Source of the DNA: Arthrobacter livingstonensis
GTDB taxonomy: Bacteria; Actinomycetota; Actinomycetes; Actinomycetales; Micrococcaceae
Assembly: GCF_003219815.1 (NCBI RefSeq)
Contig: NZ_QJVD01000030.1
Coordinates: forward strand, 1 to 45,506
Direction of reading: 5' to 3'
DNA length: 45,506 bases
Positions 32,221-41,148 of the stretch are shown here, piece after piece. The notes under the pieces are model-generated. The model did not search any database, was not told where the DNA came from, and saw only the letters and a list, made by a program, of their open reading frames with translations. The first letter of the stretch is position 1, and every line of letters starts with the position of its first letter. The position numbers and the translations under genes are program-made.

Positions 32221-33185
32221 GAGTGTTCTCCAAGACGTGCGTCCAGGGCCGTCACGGCGACGGCGTCGGGGTGGGTTTGGTGCAATGTGGGAACCAGGGT
32301 TCCGGGGAGGGAAGCGGCGGCCGCCCCATGGGCCACTGCCTGCTGCAGGCACGCTGCGGGGGAGTCCCCGCGGAGTGTGCCAAGCAGATAGCCGGCGAGG
32401 GCGGAGTCGCCCGCGCCGACGGTACTTTTTGCTTCGATGGCGGGCCCGGCGGCCAGCCAGCTGCCGTCAGCGGTGACCAGCACGGCGCCCTTGGAACCGA
32501 GCGTGGCCAGGACTGCGCCGACGCCGCCGTCCACCAGTTTTTGTGCTACGCCAGCCGCCAGGGAGGGATCTTCCTCAAGTGATCGCCCGTCGGAAATTCC
32601 GGTCAGCTCCGCCAGTTCCTCGGCGTTGGGCTTGAGGAGGTCGGGTGTCGCAGCCACGCTCGCGGCCAGCGGCGCGCCGGAGGAATCGACCGCGATGCGG
32701 GGTGCGCCGTCGCCATGCCTTGCACGGACGGCGGCAATCACGCGGGCATAAAAGTCGTCCGGGGCCCCCGGCGGAAGTGAACCGGCCAGCACCAGCCAGG
32801 ACGCGCCGTCGGACTTCTCCACGGCCAGCTCCAGCAGCGAGGTGAGCTGCGCTGTGCTGAGTGTGGGGCCGGGCTCGTTGACCTTGGTGGTGGTGCCGTC
32901 GGGCTCCGTGACGGCCACGTTGCTGCGCAGCGCCGCGCCAATCGGCAGCGACAGGTGCGGGATGTTCTCCCGTGCCAGGGCCCGCACGACGTCGTCGCCC
33001 GGGTCCCCGGGCAGCAGCGCCAGGGCGTCGGTGCCGGAGGCCGTAAGTGCGCGGACAATGTTCACGCCCTTGCCGCCGGGGTGCGCCGAGGCGCGGACGG
33101 CACGCTGCACTTCGCCACGTTCCAGCGGGCCGGGAAGTTCGATGGTGCGGTCCAGGCTCGGGTTGGGGGTCAGGGTAAGGATCAT
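32217..33185 (-). CDS. fruK: 1-phosphofructokinase
   Basis: FruK phosphorylates fructose 1-phosphate to fructose 1,6-bisphosphate. The protein has 322 residues and the PfkB fold: ILTLTPNPSLDRTIEL at the start, HPGGKGVNIVRAL at 35-47 (signature 1), NEPGP for the substrate, LLKPNAEELAELTG in the middle, and STVGAGDSALAG with the catalytic Asp260 near the C-terminus (signature 2). It overlaps fruR upstream and fruA downstream by 4 bases each (ATGA), so the three proteins are made from one coupled message. Confidence 0.96.
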   Translation of the reverse strand: MILTLTPNPSLDRTIELPGPLERGEVQRAVRASAHPGGKGVNIVRALTASGTDALALLPGDPGDDVVRALARENIPHLSLPIGAALRSNVAVTEPDGTTTKVNEPGPTLSTAQLTSLLELAVEKSDGASWLVLAGSLPPGAPDDFYARVIAAVRARHGDGAPRIAVDSSGAPLAASVAATPDLLKPNAEELAELTGISDGRSLEEDPSLAAGVAQKLVDGGVGAVLATLGSKGAVLVTADGSWLAAGPAIEAKSTVGAGDSALAGYLLGTLRGDSPAACLQQAVAHGAAAASLPGTLVPTLHQTHPDAVAVTALDARLGEHS

Positions 33186-33970
33186 GCGAGCACCACCTCG
33201 ACGCCGGCAGCGGCCAGTGCCACGGCGAGATCGGGTGCGGGTGCGGCGGTGGTGATCAAGGTGTCGACCTCTTCCAGGGTGGCAAAGCGGACAAGGGTTT
33301 CGGCGCCCAGTTTGGACGCGTCGGCCAGGATGACAATTTGGCGGGCTGCCCGGACCATGGCGGTCTTCGTGGCGGCCTCGACGGGGTCCGGCGTGCTCAG
33401 GCCAAAGTCGGCATGGACGCCGTTCGTGCCAAGGAAGGCGATGTCGGGGCGGAGGGCGCCGAGCTGTTCGGTGGCGCGGGCGCCCACCACGGCGCTGGTC
33501 AGGCCGCGGACCCGCCCGCCCAGGATGTCCAGAAGCAGGTGGCTGCTGCCGCCCAGTGCGGCCGCGATCGGCAGTGAGTTGGTGATGGCCAGGAGTTCGT
33601 CGCCGTTGTTGGACGGCGTCCAGTCCGCGAGGCGGTCGGCCAGGGCTGCCGTGGTGCTGCCCGAATCCAGCAGGATGGACACGGTCTGCGTGTGGGGGAT
33701 CAGGGCCAGGGCGGCTGCCGCGATCCGCTGCTTCTCCTCCAAGTGCTGGGTCTGGCGCTCACTCAGGCTCGGTTCGGAGCGGCTGAGCCTGTCGAGGGAG
33801 ACGGCCCCGCCATGGACGCGCCGCAGGACGCGGCCGTCCTCGAGGCTGGCCAGGTCCCGGCGGACGGTTTCCTGCGTGATGGAAAAGAGGTCCGCCAGTT
33901 CGTTGACGCCGACGCGGCCCTGCGCGCCGACCAGCTCGGCGATGCGCTGGTGCCGTTCTTCTGCAAACAT
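33182..33970 (-). CDS. fruR: DeoR-family regulator of the fructose operon
   Basis: A 262-residue DeoR-type repressor. The N-terminal helix-turn-helix is MFAEERHQRIAELVGAQGRV with VNELADLFSITQETVRRDL (about residues 1-40). The C-terminal sugar-sensing domain carries ILLDSGSTTAALADRL, FLGTNGVHADFGLSTPD and DASKLG, all typical of this class; the ligand is expected to be a fructose phosphate. ATG 33970 has AAGGAG four bases upstream and was preferred over an upstream in-frame start at 33994. It is the first gene of the operon and probably represses its own promoter. Confidence 0.93.
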   Translation of the reverse strand: MFAEERHQRIAELVGAQGRVGVNELADLFSITQETVRRDLASLEDGRVLRRVHGGAVSLDRLSRSEPSLSERQTQHLEEKQRIAAAALALIPHTQTVSILLDSGSTTAALADRLADWTPSNNGDELLAITNSLPIAAALGGSSHLLLDILGGRVRGLTSAVVGARATEQLGALRPDIAFLGTNGVHADFGLSTPDPVEAATKTAMVRAARQIVILADASKLGAETLVRFATLEEVDTLITTAAPAPDLAVALAAAGVEVVLA

Positions 33971-34030
33971 GGCGCTCCTTCTTCTAGTTCCCATTCACGT
34001 GATGGGCATCACATGGTGTTGTTTCAGATC

Positions 34031-34070
34031 ACTCTATCTGTGCTTATCTTTGTTTGTCAACAAGAAACAA
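34031..34070 (-). promoter_or_regulatory. Promoter and probable FruR operator of the fru operon
   Basis: On the minus strand TTGACA (plus-strand 34055-34060) is followed after 18 bases by TAGAGT (34031-34036). An inverted repeat, ttgttt at 34050-34055 with aaacaa at 34065-34070, overlaps the -35 box, and further TGTTT copies lie upstream. T/G-rich direct or inverted TGTTT units are what DeoR-type sugar repressors of actinobacteria bind, so this is the likely operator. The region is AT-rich relative to the genome. Confidence 0.65.
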
Positions 34071-34206
34071 CATAAACACAGATTGGGGCAACTCGGGTTG
34101 AGCGGATTTGCGTTCCGAACCGTCCAGAACGAGGCATTTTCGCGCCCTCGCGGATGCGCGGTTACAAAATGGCAGTTGCGTGACGGCCGGTGCGTAGGCT
34201 GGCAGC

Positions 34207-34849
34207 ATGGAAACCGTCGCCTGGTCCCGGCCCCACGCAGAACGTGCCGGCACGCCGCTGCTGTTGATGCTGCACGGCTACGGCTCCAGCGAAAAGCGCA
34301 TGGCTGAGCTGTTTAGTGCCATGCCGGACGGATTCACCTGTGCAGCGCCACGGGGCCCGCTGGATGTTGGAGGGGACTGGGGCTGGTTCCTGCTGGATTA
34401 CTTCCTGGACAACGATTTCGCCGAGGTGGTGGGCGCGGCCTCCACGCTGCTCGCCTGGCTGGACACGGTGGCGCAGCGCCACCGCTTCAGCTCCGTCTCC
34501 ATTCTGGGCTTTTCGCAGGGAATGGCCATGGGCACAACGCTGATGCGGCTGCGCCCGCTGGCGTTCACGGCCGGCGTGGGGCTCTCCGGGTTTGCCCTGG
34601 ACAACGGCCTGCTGGCCGCAATGGAACCGCTGGAGCCGAAGATGCCAGTTTTACTGGGCGCGGGGCACGGCGGACCTGGTCATCAACCCCGACGCCACCG
34701 CCTTCACGGCGGACTGGCTCGCCAACAACACGGAGTTGCAGCAGGCCCGCTATGACGGCATGGGCCACAACTTAAGCGCCGCCGAGCTCTCCGACGTTTC
34801 ATCGTTCCTGACGGCCAACGTCCCCGACTCCTTCGTGCCGCGGGGATAG
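34207..34849 (+). pseudogene. Phospholipase/carboxylesterase-type serine hydrolase, frameshifted
   Basis: An alpha/beta-hydrolase of the YpfH / carboxylesterase type. From ATG 34207 the first frame gives LLLMLHGYGSSEKRM (oxyanion loop), APRGPLDVGGDWGWF, and the nucleophile elbow ILGFSQGMAMG with Ser103. At about 34653 the match moves to the next frame, which supplies RGTADLVINPDATAF (catalytic Asp) and GMGHNLSAAEL (catalytic His) up to the stop at 34849. Removing one A (34653 in tttac) restores PVFWARGTADLVI, the expected family sequence. The intact protein would have about 213 residues. The shift is either a real mutation, which would remove Asp and His of the triad, or a sequencing error. 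Confidence 0.82.
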
Positions 34850-34857
34850 GGGGAACG

Positions 34858-35091
34858 ATGGCGGGCAAGGCAGCCGGCTTCGAGTTCACAGTGGCCCGCA
34901 GCGGCGAGGTCGCCATTAGGCACAACGGCTTGCCGGCCGCCACACTGCGCGGAGCGGCAGCCCAGAAATTCCTTGCCGATGTGGAAGCGGCAGACCCCCA
35001 GGAACTCATGGCGCGCGTGACCGGCAACTACCGCCGCGGCAACGAACGGACGGCCAGGAACCACCCGCGGAACGCCCGCCGGCGCCGCTGA
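34858..35091 (+). CDS. Small basic protein of unknown function
   Basis: 77 residues from ATG 34858, preceded by AGGGGG four bases upstream. The first 60 residues could form a small alpha/beta domain (FEFTVARSGEVAIRHNGLPAATLRGAAAQKFLADVE). The C-terminus is strongly basic (NYRRGNERTARNHPRNARRRR), suggesting contact with nucleic acid or ribosomes. It follows the esterase by 8 bases and is probably in the same transcript. I do not recognise the family. Confidence 0.7.
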   Translation: MAGKAAGFEFTVARSGEVAIRHNGLPAATLRGAAAQKFLADVEAADPQELMARVTGNYRRGNERTARNHPRNARRRR

Positions 35092-35257
35092 ACGCGAACG
35101 GCTGAACGTCGCCGCGCTGAACGTCACCGCTAGCGCCCGTCTCGAAAGCACCCAATTGGCGCCGCTGATTCAACCAAAAGGTTGATGGCCGGCGTCGTGC
35201 GTGTTCCTAAGCTGGAATCAAAGGCCCGCACAGGGGCCCACCAGCAAAGGACACCTC

Positions 35258-35710
35258 ATGAAGAAGCTCTTTTACTCAGCATTCGCCTACATGGTCATCG
35301 GCGTGCTCTCCGGCCTGTTTTACCGCGAGTTCACCAAGGGCAAGGACTTCACCGGCTTCACCCAGCTCTCCGTGGTCCACACCCACCTGCTCACCCTGGG
35401 CTTCATCGTGCTGCTCATTGTCCTGATCCTGGAGAAGCTGTTCACGCTCTCCGAATCGCCCCTGTTCAACTGGTTCTTCTGGACGTACAACGCCGGCCTG
35501 GTGATGACCGCGGCCATCATGGTGGTCCACGGCATGCTGCAGGTCAACGGCGCCACCGACGTCTCCGCCGCCATCCCAGGCATTGCCGGCCTGGGCCACA
35601 TCCTGCTCTCCGCCGGCATGGTGCTGCTGTTCCTGGCCCTGCGCACCCGCCTCTTCGGCACCCAGGCCGTGAAGCACGACGCCGGCACCCCCGCCGCGCT
35701 CGCCGGCTGA
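35258..35710 (+). CDS. DUF2871 family small membrane protein
   Basis: 150 residues from ATG 35258, with AAAGGA seven bases upstream; the longer frame from 35201 was rejected. Four hydrophobic helices are seen (residues about 5-22, 43-62, 70-92 and 104-128). The N-terminus MKKLFYSAFAYMVIGVLSGLFYREFTKGKDF and the central HTHLLTLGFIVLLI match what I recall of DUF2871 proteins. The conserved His residues in VVHTH and MVVHGML recall haem or copper-binding membrane proteins, but no role is known. A small palindrome (tcaacc aaaa ggttga, 35170-35185) lies in its upstream region. Confidence 0.75.
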   Translation: MKKLFYSAFAYMVIGVLSGLFYREFTKGKDFTGFTQLSVVHTHLLTLGFIVLLIVLILEKLFTLSESPLFNWFFWTYNAGLVMTAAIMVVHGMLQVNGATDVSAAIPGIAGLGHILLSAGMVLLFLALRTRLFGTQAVKHDAGTPAALAG

Positions 35711-35726
35711 GCACTGCGCGGGCGCA

Positions 35727-35824
35727 TCAACGGTCAGATAACTCGGTTTTACTTGGGCTCCACCCATTCAACGCTCAGATGGTGGCGGAATGGGCTCGCA
35801 AAAAGGCCACGATCTGACCGTTGA
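35727..35824. repeat. Three copies of a 13-bp repeat between two genes
   Basis: tcaacggtcagat occurs at 35727-35739, a 12-of-13 copy tcaacgctcagat at 35768-35780 in the same direction, and an exact inverted copy at 35812-35824. The first and third could pair to form a 13-bp stem with a loop of 72 bases; the second could pair with the third instead, giving a smaller loop. The set lies between the DUF2871 gene and the EcsC-like gene, both on the plus strand. Confidence 0.85.
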
Positions 35825-35896
35825 ATGCCGTGACCAGCAGGGCTCCCTTCAGAATCGGCGGCTAGGCTTGGAACACGTCAACAGTCAGGGGAGTGC

Positions 35897-36751
35897 ATGG
35901 CACGCAAGGATGTGGAAAAGACCGGGACAGTGCCCGGGCGCGGCTTTGGCAAGTCCGCCAGAAAGCCGAATCCCGCCGTCGGGCTGGCCGCGGCGGCCGC
36001 CTTTGACGAGCGCGGCAAGCCCAAGCCCGCAGTGCACAACATGCTGTTGCGGGCCGTGGAAGTGCAGCGGCCGCTGGTGTTGGCGAACCTGCGGCGGCTG
36101 CGCAAAAAACACCCCGAGGCCACGGCGTTTGAGCTCAGCCGGCGCCTGGAACGCGACTTTCTTAACGGCGTCGGAACCGGGGGAGCGGCCATTGGCGCCA
36201 CGGCCATCATCCCCGGCGTGGGCACCGTTGCGGCGCTGTCCATCTCGGCGGCCGCAACCGTGGTTTTCCTTGAAGCGACAGCCCTGTACGCCCAATCCGT
36301 GGCCGAGCTGCACGGCGTGAGGCTGGCCGATCCCGAGCGGGCGCAGCTCACCGTCATGGCGATCATCCTGGGCGACGAAGGTACGGCCATGCTGGCCGGC
36401 CTGACCGGACACGCCCTGGGCAACGGCAGGACCCCCATGCAGGCGTGGGGCAAAACCGTCAGCAAGTCGATGCCGATCTCGGCTGTCAAGGGGATTGCGG
36501 TGTCCATGCAAAAGAAGTTCCTGCGGAAGGTGGCCGTCAGGGGCGGCGCGTCCGTGGTGGGCAAGGCGCTGCCGTTTGGCGTCGGCGCGGCCGTCGGCGG
36601 GGTGGGCAATTACATGATGGGCCGTGCCGTCATCGCCTCAACCAAGCGGGCCTTCGGCCCGGCGCCGCTGGAGATCCCGGAAGACCTCCGCAGCGAACTT
36701 GACGCGCCCAAGGAGCCAAAGGCCCTGAAGGCTTCACGCCGTAAGCGCTGA
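35897..36751 (+). CDS. EcsC-like membrane-associated protein
   Basis: A 284-residue protein. Residues 1-45 are basic and disordered. A glycine-rich hydrophobic region about 92-125 (GTGGAAIGATAIIPGVGTVAALSISAAATVVFLEA) is followed by LYAQSVAELHGVRLADPERAQLTVMAIILGDEG, a pattern I associate with EcsC-like proteins. A second glycine-rich hydrophobic stretch lies at about 215-240. The C-terminus is charged. The function of the family is not known. The family assignment is from pattern memory only. The gene converges with the DUF445 gene. Confidence 0.6.
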   Translation: MARKDVEKTGTVPGRGFGKSARKPNPAVGLAAAAAFDERGKPKPAVHNMLLRAVEVQRPLVLANLRRLRKKHPEATAFELSRRLERDFLNGVGTGGAAIGATAIIPGVGTVAALSISAAATVVFLEATALYAQSVAELHGVRLADPERAQLTVMAIILGDEGTAMLAGLTGHALGNGRTPMQAWGKTVSKSMPISAVKGIAVSMQKKFLRKVAVRGGASVVGKALPFGVGAAVGGVGNYMMGRAVIASTKRAFGPAPLEIPEDLRSELDAPKEPKALKASRRKR

Positions 36752-36818
36752 CTCTGAGCGAACCGTAGCGGATCGGCCTGCAGCGATGTTGGGGCTGGCG
36801 GCGTGCGTTCAACCGCTT

Positions 36819-36856
36819 CTCCAAGTACGCGGCGCCAGAGCGCCGTGTACTTGGAG
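36819..36856. terminator. 17-bp hairpin between convergent genes
   Basis: ctccaagtac at 36819-36828 pairs exactly with gtacttggag at 36847-36856; the stem continues with gcggcgc (36829-36835) against gcgccgt (36840-36846, one G-T pair) to a 4-base loop. It lies between the 3' ends of the EcsC-like gene and the DUF445 gene and should act in both directions. Outer inverted arms are also present: gcgatgttggggctgg near 36784 and its near reverse complement near 36927-36943. Confidence 0.85.
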
Positions 36857-36959
36857 CCTCTGCGGTTTCTCTTGGGCGTCGCCACGGACGCACCGACGGA
36901 GTCGTGTGTGGCGCGGTGCGGGCACCAGCCCCAAGCATCGCCGAAGGCCGCCCCGCCGC

Positions 36960-38246
36960 TCAGTGGAAGACCAGCGTGGCGATCGTGAAGATGGCCAGTC
37001 CTGCCAGTGAGCCCACCACGGTGCCGTTGATGCGGATGAACTGCAGGTCCTTGCCGACCTGAAGCTCGATCTTCTCGCTGGTTTCCACGGCGTCCCACCG
37101 TTCCACGGTTTCCGTGATGATGGAGGCGATCTCATGCTTGTAGGTGCGCACCAGGTAGGACGCGGCGTCGCTGATCCAGGCGTTCGCCTTGCCTGCCAGC
37201 TCGGCGTCGGTGGCCAGACGGGTGCCAAAGTCCTGGACGGCCGCCGTGAACTTGAGCCGCAGCTCGGACTGGGGATCCTCGACGGCGTCAAACAGCGCCG
37301 TCTTGATGGTCTCCCAGGCGCGCCCGGCCACATCGCGCACTTCCGGATCGCCCAGCACCTGCGCCTTGATGGATTCGGCCCGGGCGATCATGGCCGGATC
37401 GTGCTGGAGTTCCTGGGCCAGCTCCGCCAGATAGTTGTCCAACTGCAGCCGAAGCTCGTGGCGCGGGTCTTCCTGGACGGCACGGGCAAACTTGTAGACC
37501 TCCGTGTAAATCTTGTCGCCGACCAGCCCGTCCACAAACTGGGGCACCCAGCTGGGCGAGCGGTCCGAGACCAGCCCGCTGATGGTGGCGTGGTTCGCCT
37601 CAATCCATTGGGTGGAGCGGTCCACGAGCAGGTCCACGAGGGCGTGGTGGTGGCCGTCGGCGAAGATGCGCTCGGCCACCTTGCCGATGGGCGGTCCCCA
37701 GGGCGGGTCGACCAGGTGCTTGCGTACCATTGACTCGATGACGTCTCGGACGTCGTCGTCCTTCAGCACGGCCATGGCGCCGCGCATGGCGGCCGCGCCC
37801 TCCGTGGCCACGCGCTGGGCGCTGGCCGGTTTCGACAGCCAGGCGCCCACCTTTTGGGCGATCTGTGTCTTGGCCAGCTTTTCCGCCACTACGGTCTCGG
37901 AGAGAAAGTTCGTTTCCACAAACTCGCCCAGCGACGCGCCGATCTCATCCTTGCGGTTGGGGATGATGGCGGTGTGCGGGATCTTCAGTCCCATGGGGTA
38001 TTTGAACAGGGCGGTCACGGCAAACCAGTCGGCCAGGGCGCCCACCATGCCACCCTCGGCGGCCGCGCGCACGTAGAGGAGCCACGGGTGTTCACGCTGG
38101 AAGGCGAAAGCCAGGGAAAAGATGACGGCCATGGCGATCAACAGCCCCAGTGCGATGTTTTTCATTCGGCGCAGCGCCGCGGCCTTTTGCGCATCGGGGT
38201 TGGGAACCGGGGCCGGAAGCGTGCCCGGCTGTTGTGTTTGGGCCAT
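36960..38246 (-). CDS. DUF445 family membrane protein
   Basis: 428 residues from ATG 38246 (MAQTQQPG); the longer frame to 38276 would run into the divergent gene. The N-terminal helix (about residues 30-50) is followed by the family hallmark AAAEGGMVGALADWFAVTALFKYPMGLKIPHTAIIP, with IPNRKDEIGASLGEFVETNFLS next. A long helical middle part is followed by a C-terminal hydrophobic helix (VVGSLAGLAIFTIATLVF). The family (related to YjiN/YheB-like proteins) has no settled function. Only 22 bases separate its start from that of the GDPD gene on the other strand, so the promoters overlap. Confidence 0.9.
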   Translation of the reverse strand: MAQTQQPGTLPAPVPNPDAQKAAALRRMKNIALGLLIAMAVIFSLAFAFQREHPWLLYVRAAAEGGMVGALADWFAVTALFKYPMGLKIPHTAIIPNRKDEIGASLGEFVETNFLSETVVAEKLAKTQIAQKVGAWLSKPASAQRVATEGAAAMRGAMAVLKDDDVRDVIESMVRKHLVDPPWGPPIGKVAERIFADGHHHALVDLLVDRSTQWIEANHATISGLVSDRSPSWVPQFVDGLVGDKIYTEVYKFARAVQEDPRHELRLQLDNYLAELAQELQHDPAMIARAESIKAQVLGDPEVRDVAGRAWETIKTALFDAVEDPQSELRLKFTAAVQDFGTRLATDAELAGKANAWISDAASYLVRTYKHEIASIITETVERWDAVETSEKIELQVGKDLQFIRINGTVVGSLAGLAIFTIATLVFH

Positions 38247-38268
38247 GGAGCAAGCGTAGCGTGATGCC

Positions 38269-39114
38269 ATGGACATGCAGATCTACGCCCACCGCGGCTC
38301 CAGCGGCAGCTTCGCCGAACATACCCGCGCCGCGTACCTGCAGGCCCTGGCCGACGGCGCCGACGGCGTGGAGTGCGATCTCCACCTCACCGCGGACGGT
38401 CACTTGGTGCTTTTGCACGACGATGCCGTGGACAGGACGTCGGACGGTTCCGGCGCCGTGGCGGACAAGTCGCTGGCCGAGCTCCGCGGGCTGGACTTTT
38501 GCGGTTGGAAGGGCGCGGCAATCCCGGCCGCCTATGGCACCCCGTCCGAGCAGCTGCTCACCCTGGACGGGCTGCTGGACATCCTGGCCGCTGCCGGCCG
38601 GCCCGTCGGGCTGGCCATCGAGTTCAAGTTTGGTGCCGGCTTTGAGGCCCGGCTGGTGGACGCCACGCTGGAATGCCTTGGCCGCCGCGGCTGGCATGCC
38701 GCGGACTCGATGGCCGGCAACGTTGACGTGTCCTTTATGAGCTTCCACCCGGACGCCGTGAACTACCTGGCCGAAAGGGTCCCCGCGGGGCGGCTGTGCC
38801 AGCTGTTGGAGGAGGTGAATCCCGGGGAGCCGGACGTCGGCGGCGCCGCTGGAGCCATGTTCATGCGCCAGTCTGGGTCTGAGGCCCTGCTGGACGACGG
38901 CGTGGCCCACCTCGCCGGACCCGGCGTCGACTACCTGCGGGCGAACCCGGGGAACGCCTCCCGGTGGCTGGCTGCCGGTCGCACCCTTCGCGTGTGGACG
39001 GTGGACACGGCACAGGAGCTGCAGCTTTGCCGAGATGCCGGCGTCGCCGAGCTCACCACCAACTGGCCGGCACAGCTGCGGGCCCTGATGGCGGAGCTCC
39101 CGGGCGCCTCCTGA
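38269..39114 (+). CDS. Glycerophosphodiester phosphodiesterase
   Basis: A 281-residue cytosolic enzyme that splits glycerophosphodiesters (from lipid turnover) into glycerol 3-phosphate and an alcohol. The TIM-barrel signatures are present: AHRG at 7-10, VECDLHLTADG (Glu35 and Asp37, metal ligands), LLHDD with His50, and IEFKFG in the middle; the end reads VWTVDTAQEL, typical for the last strands. There is no signal peptide, so it resembles UgpQ rather than secreted GlpQ. The phosphate system nearby is not linked by operon structure. Confidence 0.92.
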   Translation: MDMQIYAHRGSSGSFAEHTRAAYLQALADGADGVECDLHLTADGHLVLLHDDAVDRTSDGSGAVADKSLAELRGLDFCGWKGAAIPAAYGTPSEQLLTLDGLLDILAAAGRPVGLAIEFKFGAGFEARLVDATLECLGRRGWHAADSMAGNVDVSFMSFHPDAVNYLAERVPAGRLCQLLEEVNPGEPDVGGAAGAMFMRQSGSEALLDDGVAHLAGPGVDYLRANPGNASRWLAAGRTLRVWTVDTAQELQLCRDAGVAELTTNWPAQLRALMAELPGAS

Positions 39115-39216
39115 CCATCGCGCGGCACGGAACGGTGGCCGGTCGGGAGGCCGGGGTGCGCGGCCTGGAATCACCGCGGACCTGCATTCGCTGGGGCCAT
39201 GTGGTTGCATGGACAC

Positions 39217-41148
39217 ATGGCCTCAAGGATTGAAGATTATGCGTTGCTTTCCGACCTCCACACCGGTGCCCTGGTGGGCCGCGATGGCAGCATCGACTGG
39301 CTTTGCTTTCCGCGCTTTGACTCCCCGTCGGTATTTACGGCGCTTTTAGGCAACGAGCACCACGGGCGGTGGCTCATTGCCCCCACCGACGCACGGGTGG
39401 CGGCCCGGAACTACGTGGAGCAGACCTTTGTGCTGGCGACCCGCTGGGAAAGCGCCGCCGGGGTGGCCCTCGTGACGGAGTTCATGCCCATCGGTGACAG
39501 GAGGGCCTCGGTGGTCCGGCGGATCGAGGGCATCTCCGGGTCCATGGAATTCAAGCAGGAAATCACCATGCGTCCAGGGTATGGCAAGGTGCTCCCCTGG
39601 GTGCGGCGGGTGAGGGCCGACGACGGCACCTACGTCATCGTTGCCGTGGCCGGCCCTGACGCCCTGGCGCTGCGCGGCAATCGGCTGCCCCACGCCGTCG
39701 ACCACAAGCACGCGGGCAACTTTACGGTGGCGGCAGGAGAGGTGGTGCAGCAGGAGCTCACCTGGTACCCGTCGCACCGCCCCATCCCGCAGGACATTGA
39801 CCTGGACGCAGCCTTGGCCGAAACGCTGGACTACTGGAACGGATGGGCTGCCAAGTGCAGCCACGACGGCCGGTATGCGCCCATGGTGGAGCGCTCGCTC
39901 CTGGTGCTGCGGGCACTGACACATGAGGACACGGGAGGGATTGTGGCCGCTCCGACCACGTCTCTGCCGGAGGATTTTGGAAACACCCGAAACTGGGACT
40001 ACCGCTATTGCTGGCTGCGGGATGCGGCGTTGACGTTGGAGGCCATGCTCACCCACGGCTACGAAAATGAGGCCCTGAAATGGCGTGACTGGCTGCTGCG
40101 GGCTGTCGCCGGCGACCCCGAGGACCTGCAGATCATGTATGGTCTGGGCGGGGAGCGCGAGTTGTCCGAGGGCGTGCTGGACCACCTGCCCGGCTACGAG
40201 GGTGCGGTGCCCGTGCGCATTGGCAACGGGGCCGTGGGCCAGTACCAGGCCGACGTCGTGGGTGAGGTGCTGGTGGCGCTGGAAAAGCTGCGCCAGGCAG
40301 GCGGCAAGGAGGACCACTTCTCCTGGCCGCTGCAGCAGGCCATGCTGGCGTTTGTCGAACGGCACCTGGCCGACAAGGACCACGGCATTTGGGAGATGCG
40401 CGGGGAGCTGCAGAACTTCACCCATTCACGCGTCATGATGTGGGCGGCGTTTGACTGCGGCGTCCGCGCCGTCCGTGACCACGGGCTGAAGGGCCATGCA
40501 GAACGATGGGAGGCGCTGCGTGATCAGCTGCGTACCGAAATCATGGAAAACGGGTTTAACCGTGATCTGGGCACCTTCACGCAAATCTACGGCGGAACCG
40601 CCACCGATGCCTCGCTTCTGGTCATCCCCCAGGTGGGGTTCGTGGCCTACGATTCGCCGGAGATGCTCGGCACCGTGGCGGCCCTGGAGAAGGAACTGGT
40701 GGATGAATACGGGCTGATCCTGCGCTACGAAACAGCTGCCGGGCTCGACGGCCTGGCGCCAGGCGAGCATCCGTTCCTGGCTTGCTCGTTTTGGCTGGTG
40801 GAGCAGTATGCGCACACCGGCCGGCACGACGACGCCGTGGCCCTGATGGACAAGCTGACGGGGCTTGCCAATGAGCTCGGCCTGCTCAGCGAGGAATACT
40901 CCATGAAGGACGGGCGGATGGCGGGCAATTTCCCGCAGGCGTTCTCCCATCTGGCGCTGGTGCGGGCAGCGGATGCCCTGCACGGAACCGAACAGTTGAG
41001 CATGGCGGCCGACGGCGGCGGAAGGGGCCATGCCGGTGTTGACAGCCCGGACGAGGACAGCCCGGATAAGCCAGACAGCGCCGGAACGGACAGGATATTG
41101 GACGCGGGGGAGGATTCCGTCCAACAACATGGAACCATGGGTTCATGA
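39217..41148 (+). CDS. Glycoside hydrolase family 15 protein (glucoamylase/trehalase-like)
   Basis: 643 residues. ATG 39217 (MASRIEDYALLSDLHTGALV) gives the usual start; an in-frame ATG at 39199 would add six residues. The N-terminal beta-sandwich is followed by the (alpha/alpha)6 barrel. Family markers are GSIDWLCFPRFDSPSVF, NWDYRYCWLRDAALTL and MYGLGGERELSE, which contains a conserved Glu-Arg motif. Actinobacterial members include trehalases, as in mycobacteria, so the likely substrate is trehalose or another alpha-glucoside. The last 50 residues are low-complexity (PDEDSPDKPDSAG). The stop overlaps the next start by 4 bases. Confidence 0.9.
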   Translation: MASRIEDYALLSDLHTGALVGRDGSIDWLCFPRFDSPSVFTALLGNEHHGRWLIAPTDARVAARNYVEQTFVLATRWESAAGVALVTEFMPIGDRRASVVRRIEGISGSMEFKQEITMRPGYGKVLPWVRRVRADDGTYVIVAVAGPDALALRGNRLPHAVDHKHAGNFTVAAGEVVQQELTWYPSHRPIPQDIDLDAALAETLDYWNGWAAKCSHDGRYAPMVERSLLVLRALTHEDTGGIVAAPTTSLPEDFGNTRNWDYRYCWLRDAALTLEAMLTHGYENEALKWRDWLLRAVAGDPEDLQIMYGLGGERELSEGVLDHLPGYEGAVPVRIGNGAVGQYQADVVGEVLVALEKLRQAGGKEDHFSWPLQQAMLAFVERHLADKDHGIWEMRGELQNFTHSRVMMWAAFDCGVRAVRDHGLKGHAERWEALRDQLRTEIMENGFNRDLGTFTQIYGGTATDASLLVIPQVGFVAYDSPEMLGTVAALEKELVDEYGLILRYETAAGLDGLAPGEHPFLACSFWLVEQYAHTGRHDDAVALMDKLTGLANELGLLSEEYSMKDGRMAGNFPQAFSHLALVRAADALHGTEQLSMAADGGGRGHAGVDSPDEDSPDKPDSAGTDRILDAGEDSVQQHGTMGS

